From the NCBI GenBank assembly GCA_905182885.1, contig CAJJCW010000001.1, positions 186,001 to 250,000 of the forward strand: a stretch of 64,000 nt of DNA, in the 5' to 3' direction. This document shows, piece by piece, positions 58,723 to 64,000 of this stretch. The notes beneath the pieces were generated by a model. It ran no database searches and was not told the DNA's origin. It saw only the letters and a program-made list of their open reading frames with translations. Positions within the stretch are counted from its first letter, which is position 1. Each line of letters opens with the position of its first letter. The translations under genes were made by a program, and so were the position numbers. Source of the stretch: SAR86 cluster bacterium SAR86B. Its GTDB lineage: Bacteria; Pseudomonadota; Gammaproteobacteria; Magnimaribacterales; D2472.

Positions 58723-60536
58723 TAACTGCCCCAACCACATGCTCTATTTTCATTCTGCTTATCTAGCCACTGCTTCAGTGGGCGATAATAATTCATTACA
58801 GATGTTCCGCTTAACTCTCTTGTACCAGTAATTTTTTCAAAAGAGTCCTGCCATGGAACACTTTGACCCATAGCCATAGTGGCAATTATTTTTTCACCAG
58901 CCTTGGCATTTCCGTAGATAGAACATTCATGAAGCGGACCAGAAAACCCTATTTCATTACATAAAGATTCATGGAACTGATACTGCATAATTCTTGCAAG
59001 ATAATATCTAGTATAAGGAGTGTTAGCAGGCACATGATATTTAGCACCTGGATCAAAATAGTCCTCAGATCTATCAACAGGAGATGTTATCCCTTGATAA
59101 GATTCTCTCATATCCCACCAAGATTGATTTAAATTATCCTCAGTGATGTCGCCGTTAAATACACCCGATCTCCACTTATCAAGCATTAATGCCCAGGGTA
59201 TTACAACAACTCCTTCTAAAGCCTGCTTCATCAATAAACCTATTGCATCAGTTTTTGCATTTTCGGCTTCTGCCTCTGAGATAAAGCCAATCTTATTTAA
59301 ATACTCTGGAGTGATGGATAGAGTTAATAGATCTCCAAATGCCTCATGGAAGCCATCATTGGCTCCTCCTTGAAATAAGGTTGGCAAGTGGTTGTATGCT
59401 TGGTAGTAAAAAATGTGTCCTAGCTCATGATGAATGGTTATAAAGTCTTCTTCGTTTTTTTCTATACACATTTTAATTCTAAGATCATTGGTTTCTGGAT
59501 CAAGATTCCAAGCTGAAGCATGGCATACAACGCTTCTATCGACAGGCTTGATAAATAACGAGCGCTCCCAAAAGGAATCAGGCAGAGATTCAAATCCCAT
59601 AGATAAAAAGAAGTTTTCTGCTAACTCAACCATGTTCTTTTCATTAATTTTTTTGTCTTCAATAATCTGGGTTACATCTACCGAGTTACTGCTGGCTTCT
59701 GTGTAGGCAATATCATAAATATTACTCCAAGACTGTCCCCACATATTTCCAAGCAAGTGAACTGGCAATGGACCTTCTAAAGAGACTTCTTCATCACCAT
59801 ATTTAGCATTAAGTTGACTTCTTACATGGCAATGCAGTGCTTCGTATAGAGGCTTAACCTCTTCCCAAACTCTATCTGTCTCATCTAAAAATTTATCTGC
59901 TGGCATGTCGTACTTACTGAACCATAGATCGCTCAAGCCATCGAAGCCTAAATCTTGAGAGCCTTGATTGCCAATTTCTACCATCCTCATATACATTGGC
60001 TTCATAGGTTTTCCAATTTCATGCCATCCCATCCATGCCCGTAATAGCTCATCTGGATCACGCGAAGCATCAATAATATTTTCAAAGGCCTCTAAATCCA
60101 AGCATGTCCCATCTTCATAACAATGTTTTCCAGTTCCATACATAGCTTCGAGTTTTGTAGAAATCTGAGAAAGCTCTCCGGCTAAATCCTCATCAAAAGG
60201 TGGCGGCATTACGAATGAGCTTTTTAAAAGTTCCAGCTTTCTTCTGTCAGATACAGATACTTCTAAATTATTAAAAGTTGATGCCTTTCTTGATGTCTCT
60301 AAAGCTTCTAACGTATTTCTTTTTCCATAGTCAGCAACTACTTTTTGAGAATCATAGGTAATAAAATTTGATCCTATCCAATAAGCGGAGCTCGCTATTG
60401 GGCCCTCAATCTTATTCTCCTCTTCCACAGATGCTAGAAATAAATCTAGGTCATCTAATGACTGAGATTGTTCGCCACTTGGTGCGCAAGAAGTTACAAT
60501 TGCACTAATGGCAATTAACATAAATAATTTTTTCAT
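58722..60536 (-). CDS. M2-family (ACE-like) dipeptidyl carboxypeptidase lipoprotein
   Basis: The 604-residue metallopeptidase has the zinc motif TIHHELGHIFYYQAYN with the third ligand in FHEAFGDLL. Other conserved ACE regions include MGWHEIGKPMKP and the C-terminal TPYTRYYLARIMQYQFHE. The N terminus MKKLFMLIAISAIVTSCAPS has a lipobox (IVTSC), so it is probably anchored to a membrane facing the periplasm. M2 enzymes remove C-terminal dipeptides, consistent with peptide scavenging in seawater. It is divergent from efp, with 48 bases between. Confidence 0.92.
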   Translation of the reverse strand: MKKLFMLIAISAIVTSCAPSGEQSQSLDDLDLFLASVEEENKIEGPIASSAYWIGSNFITYDSQKVVADYGKRNTLEALETSRKASTFNNLEVSVSDRRKLELLKSSFVMPPPFDEDLAGELSQISTKLEAMYGTGKHCYEDGTCLDLEAFENIIDASRDPDELLRAWMGWHEIGKPMKPMYMRMVEIGNQGSQDLGFDGLSDLWFSKYDMPADKFLDETDRVWEEVKPLYEALHCHVRSQLNAKYGDEEVSLEGPLPVHLLGNMWGQSWSNIYDIAYTEASSNSVDVTQIIEDKKINEKNMVELAENFFLSMGFESLPDSFWERSLFIKPVDRSVVCHASAWNLDPETNDLRIKMCIEKNEEDFITIHHELGHIFYYQAYNHLPTLFQGGANDGFHEAFGDLLTLSITPEYLNKIGFISEAEAENAKTDAIGLLMKQALEGVVVIPWALMLDKWRSGVFNGDITEDNLNQSWWDMRESYQGITSPVDRSEDYFDPGAKYHVPANTPYTRYYLARIMQYQFHESLCNEIGFSGPLHECSIYGNAKAGEKIIATMAMGQSVPWQDSFEKITGTRELSGTSVMNYYRPLKQWLDKQNENRACGWGS

Positions 60537-60584
60537 AGTTTTCCTCGATAACTATTCATAAAATAACATAAAAATATATTCAAA

Positions 60585-61148
60585 ATGAAAATTTCAACCA
60601 ATCAATTTAAAAATGGAACTAAGCTATTAATAGATAACTCGCCTTGCTCAATAATAGAGCATGAGTTTCATAAGCCTGGGAAAGGTCAAGCCGTTATGAG
60701 GGTGAAGTATAAAAATTTACTTACCGGAAATACTAATGATAAGACATTCAAGTCTGGTGAGTCAGCTGAAACTGCTGATGTAGATCATAAGGATATGGAG
60801 TTTCTATATACAGATGGTGAAAGTTGGCATTTTATGGACTCTGTTACTTTTGAACAAATTGAAATTGGATCTTCTGAAATGGGAGACGCAAAAAAATGGC
60901 TTTCAGGTCAAGAGCCATGTCAGATTGTTTTATGGAATGAACAGCCTATTCTTGTAGACCCCCCTGTGATAGTTGAACTCAAGATCACAAGCTCTGAGCC
61001 TGGTGTAAAAGGAGATACTGTTTCTGGTGCAACAAAACCTGCTGAATTGGAAACAGGAGTGATCGTGCAAGTGCCTTTGTTTGTTAATGAAGGTGAAATA
61101 GTTAAAGTTGATACTAGAAATGCGAGTTATGTAGGAAGAGCAAAGTAA
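60585..61148 (+). CDS. efp: elongation factor P
   Basis: The 187-residue EF-P has the loop HKPGKGQAVMRVKYKN, with the lysine at position 33 that is modified (beta-lysylation) in gammaproteobacteria, and three beta-barrel domains ending VDTRNASYVGRAK. It rescues ribosomes stalled at polyproline. The modifying genes epmA/epmB are not in the window. The stop overlaps the argS start by one base. Confidence 0.96.
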   Translation: MKISTNQFKNGTKLLIDNSPCSIIEHEFHKPGKGQAVMRVKYKNLLTGNTNDKTFKSGESAETADVDHKDMEFLYTDGESWHFMDSVTFEQIEIGSSEMGDAKKWLSGQEPCQIVLWNEQPILVDPPVIVELKITSSEPGVKGDTVSGATKPAELETGVIVQVPLFVNEGEIVKVDTRNASYVGRAK

Positions 61149-62891
61149 TGATTGAAAGTATTAATTTAGAGATAGATAATTTTCTATCACTAATACCAAA
61201 TATAAGTAGAGAGCAAACTGAATCTATTAAAAAGAAATACTCATCCAATGTAACTGATGATTTGTCCAAAGGGCATATAACTACAAATGCCTGCATGATT
61301 GCTGCCAGCATTCTCAAAACTAACCCAAAAGAACTTGCGGCTATAGTTGGAGCAACAGCTAACTCTTTTAAATATATACGAAAAAGTAGAATCTGCTGGT
61401 CCAGGCTTCATTAATATAACTTTGAAAAGATCTGATTTTTTTTCAGCAGTTCATTCAGCAAATAAAAATCCTGAAAATTTTGGTACGTCTGAAAAGAATA
61501 AAGGTAAATCTATACAGATAGAATTTGTCTCAGCAAACCCAACCGGGCCTCTTCATGTTGGGCATGGGAGAGGAGCTGCTTACGGAGATGCTCTATCAAG
61601 AATTTTAAAATCCTCTGGGTATAGAGTAGAGAAGGAATATTATATAAATGATGCTGGGAGACAGATAGATATCTTAACGGCTAGTGTTTTTATCAGAATA
61701 TACCAAAAAGAATTTGAAGATTTCTTTCCTCAAAATGCATACAAAGGTTCTTATATATCTGAAATTGGGGATGCATTTGCTGCAAAAAATAACCCCTTAG
61801 GGATAGATGTGTTGGCATATATTAATGATCTTCCAGATGATGAAGAGAAAGAGATAGATGAAATTATTCTTAGGATTCAAAAGAGCCATGGGGAACTATG
61901 GTCTAGTATTAAAGACTTTGCTCTAGAGGAAGTTCTCGATTCAATAAGAAAAGACCTTAAATTATTCAATGTATCATTCGATCATTGGTTTTATGAATCT
62001 ACCCTTGGTAGCGTTTCCGATGAAAGCTCACAAATTTCCTCAGCCATTGATAAGCTAAAAACTAAACAATTAGCATATGAAGAAAATGGTGCATTATGGC
62101 TAAATACAAACTCCACAGGGGACGATAAAAATAGAGTTCTCATAAGGGATGATGGCAGAGCTACTTATTTCGCCTCTGATATTGCCTATCATAAGGATAA
62201 GATAGATAGAGGTTTTGATAAATTGATTAACGTCTGGGGTGCCGATCATCACGGATATATAAAAAGAATAGAAGCCTCAATGGAAGGGCTTGGGTTCGAT
62301 AAAGAAAGGTTAAATGTTCAGCTTGTTCAATTTGCAAATCTTTTTAAGGATGGAAAAAAAGTTAAAATGTCGACAAGGTCTGGAGAGTTTTTCTCATTGG
62401 CTGATCTGATAAATGAAATAGGTACCGATGCCGCAAGATTTTATTACCTTTCAAAACAGGCCGATCAACATTTAGATTTTGATATAAATCTAGCCAAATC
62501 TGATAGTAAAGAAAATATTTTTTATTACATACAGTATGCCCATGCAAGAATATTTTCTTTGCAGAAAAAGTATCTAGAAGATCATTCAGAGGAACCTTCA
62601 GATGCAGAATCTGTAGTCAGTGGTTCATATGCTTCTTGCGACAAGTTAATTCATGAGATCAATAAATATCCAGAGATGGTGTTGAGAGCATCAGCCTCAC
62701 TTCAACCTCACATTATTATTTTTTATCTCAGGGATTTTGCTCAAGTATTTCATAGTTTTTATAATGACAATCATGTCTTTAAAGAGTCTGATGAAAACAT
62801 TCAATCTATTATTTACACTTTAAATGCTGCTAAGAAAGTTATCTCAAACGGGCTTGGATTACTGGGAATAAAGCCTATGGATAAGATGTAA
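61148..62891 (+). CDS. argS: arginyl-tRNA synthetase (reading frame broken once)
   Basis: Two frames make one ArgS of about 580 residues, joined at the TTTT run 61366-61369 by removing one T (reading NSLNIYEKVESAGPGF). The class I signature is ANPTGPLHVGHGRGAAYGD. The region KVKMSTRSGEFFSL takes the KMSKS place. The C-terminal anticodon-binding domain has LRDFAQVFHSFYNDN. The N-terminal ArgS-specific domain is in the first frame. As the enzyme is essential and only one copy is seen, a real inactivating mutation is unlikely. Confidence 0.94.
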
Positions 62892-62896
62892 TATCT

Positions 62897-63430
62897 ATGA
62901 AAGATTTTGCAAATAGAGGGTCGTCGAACAGAAATATAAGAGCTCCAAAGAAAAATAAATTTAGATCAAAGAAAAAGAGCATTCAGGTATTTTCTCCAAT
63001 TACCATAATGTCTCTTATCTTTATCTCTGCCTTGTTAGTTTTTATTTCATTTCTCTATTTTGAGACAGATATTAAAAGCATTGAGCCAAGGACGAATACC
63101 AATAATATAACAATAGATTTTCCAACTTCGCTGATGAATGGTTCTGTTTTGATAGAGTCTGAGATAAGTAATAATTTACTATCTTGTGAGTATTTTGTCC
63201 AAATAGGAGCCTATGGCAATAAAAAATATGCATACGAGGCAGAAAATACCCTTAAAAAAATAGAGCTAATTTCAATTAATGAAATATACAGCAGCTCTAA
63301 CCCTGGAAAGATTCTGTTTAGTGTTCTAAGTGGCCCCTATCCAAATAGATCTGCTGCTAATAATGCTAAAGAAAAAATTACAAAACAAGGCTTTGATCCT
63401 CAATTGAGAACTCTATGCAAAAAGAGCTAG
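62897..63430 (+). CDS. SPOR-domain membrane protein, FtsN-like
   Basis: The 177-residue protein has a basic cytoplasmic N terminus (residues 1-33), one transmembrane helix (IMSLIFISALLVFISFLYF) and a C-terminal SPOR domain: EYFVQIGAYGNKKYAYEAEN, LFSVLSGPYPNRSAANNAKE. SPOR domains bind denuded peptidoglycan at the septum. The topology and the position just after argS match small FtsN-type proteins of gammaproteobacteria, although it is shorter than E. coli FtsN (319). It overlaps the next start by 16 bases. Confidence 0.82.
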   Translation: MKDFANRGSSNRNIRAPKKNKFRSKKKSIQVFSPITIMSLIFISALLVFISFLYFETDIKSIEPRTNTNNITIDFPTSLMNGSVLIESEISNNLLSCEYFVQIGAYGNKKYAYEAENTLKKIELISINEIYSSSNPGKILFSVLSGPYPNRSAANNAKEKITKQGFDPQLRTLCKKS

Positions 63431-64000
63431 AAAATAATTTAAAAATTGTTAATTCAAGCATTAAGCTTGCATGTGATTCTTCTGGAACTAATTCTAAAGA
63501 TATCCTATTAATAGCTGTTTCTAAGAAAAAAAGTTTAGACCATATTAAGTCAGTTATAAAAATTGGAGTTACAGACTTTGGTGAGAATTATTCTCAAGAA
63601 CTTCAGGAGAAATCAGAAGCACTAGCTCTTGAGAATATTTTTTGGCATTTTATTGGGCCCATTCAGTCTAATAAAATTAAGATAATAGCAAAGCATGCTC
63701 ATTGGGTGCATTCACTGGACAGAGAAAGTGTTGTTATAAAATTAAATGGTCAATGTGATGTCTTAATAAAACTATTAACGGGCTTATACAAATTAATATA
63801 TCGAATGAATCTTCAAAAAGTGGCATTGCACCTGCTGAGATGGAAAATTTTGCTAAACTTATTGAGGCTTCGAAGAGCATCAATTTAAGAGGGATAATGG
63901 TTCTTCCAAAGCTTACAGATGACATTGAGGAAACTAAATCAATGATGAGGCTATCGAAAGATCTGCATGACAAATTAGTTAAAATATACCCTCATGCTTC
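63415..64000 (+). CDS. yggS: YggS/PROSC-family PLP-binding protein, 3' end outside the window (frame broken once)
   Basis: The PLP homeostasis protein starts MQKELENNLKIVNSSIKLAC and contains LLIAVSKKKSLDHIK with the PLP lysine, GVTDFGENYSQELQEK and WHFIGPIQSNKIK. The frame changes at about 63761-63764, where one base appears to be missing. The other frame continues with LIQINISNESSKSGIAPAEM and LRGIMVLPKLTDDIEE to the window edge. Family members buffer free PLP; no enzymatic activity is known. The ATG lies inside the SPOR gene, 16 bases before its stop. Confidence 0.88.

Noticed and set aside
58723-58740. ATG at 58740 as the start of the DUF1295 protein
   Set aside because: The ATG at 58722 gives a TAATG junction with the peptidase and a typical membrane-protein N terminus; the longer form is possible but less likely.
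61366-61380. Programmed +1 frameshift in argS
   Set aside because: No known slippery stop context such as the prfB CTT-TGA is present, and the same kind of single-base insertion is seen in five other places.
1-64000. CRISPR arrays, insertion sequences, prophage or toxin-antitoxin loci
   Set aside because: No direct-repeat/spacer pattern, transposase, integrase or phage structural gene was recognised on either strand.

Overview
The window is a 64 kb AT-rich chromosomal segment of a Gram-negative bacterium, most likely a marine gammaproteobacterium with a small, streamlined genome. An organism of the SAR86 type is my best guess. The evidence is gammaproteobacterial ribosomal protein and RNA polymerase sequences, LpxC, a TonB2-type operon, two TonB-dependent receptors, very short intergenic gaps and low GC. 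No ribosomal RNA operon, prophage, insertion sequence or CRISPR array is visible.

Layout. Positions 3-2495 hold the 3' end of a fabB-like gene converging on a leftward ssb / enoyl-CoA hydratase / old-yellow-enzyme group. uvrA follows on the + strand (2564-5381) with one reading-frame break. From 34807 leftward to 5383 runs one uninterrupted leftward block of translation and transcription genes: tRNA-Tyr, tRNA-Thr, tuf, tRNA-Trp, secE, nusG, rplKAJL, rpoBC, rpsLG, fusA, then the complete S10, spc and alpha operons ending in rplQ. tuf is absent between fusA and rpsJ; the only copy in the window is the one next to the tRNAs. Strong sigma70-like promoters lie in front of tRNA-Thr/tuf, rpsL and rpsJ, and an L10-type autoregulatory leader lies in front of rplJ.

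From 34864 to 36353 are birA (ligase domain only), msrA and tRNA-Thr(TGT). From 36361 to 39032 is a leftward tandem pair of exported amidohydrolases; the second appears to have lost the metal-binding HxH motif. From 39089 to 43379 are a small WYL_2-like protein, a zinc alcohol dehydrogenase, and a probable metal (zinc) uptake module. That module is a small secreted His/Cys protein, a ZnuD-like TonB receptor with four His/Asp/Glu-rich loops, and a MerC-type membrane protein. A second, larger TonB receptor follows (43459-46062).

From 46128 to 52511 are a short RNase R/II-type nuclease, rlmB, lpxC, secA and folA. From 57732 leftward to 52506 is a TonB2-type energising operon (DUF3450, TtpC-like long ExbB, ExbB, ExbD, TonB, TPR protein), which could power the two receptors. 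The right end holds a DUF1295 membrane protein, an M2 (ACE-like) lipoprotein peptidase, efp, argS, a SPOR protein and the start of a yggS-like gene cut by the window edge.

Seven single-base frame breaks occur in genes that otherwise look intact: uvrA, both amidohydrolases (three in total), the ZnuD-like receptor, argS and yggS. Six look like one extra base in a short homopolymer and one like a missing base. As argS is essential, these are most simply explained as sequence or assembly errors. I found no convincing new defence or mobile system. The most interesting loci are the putative zinc module, the amidohydrolase pair and the palindromic rpsJ promoter.
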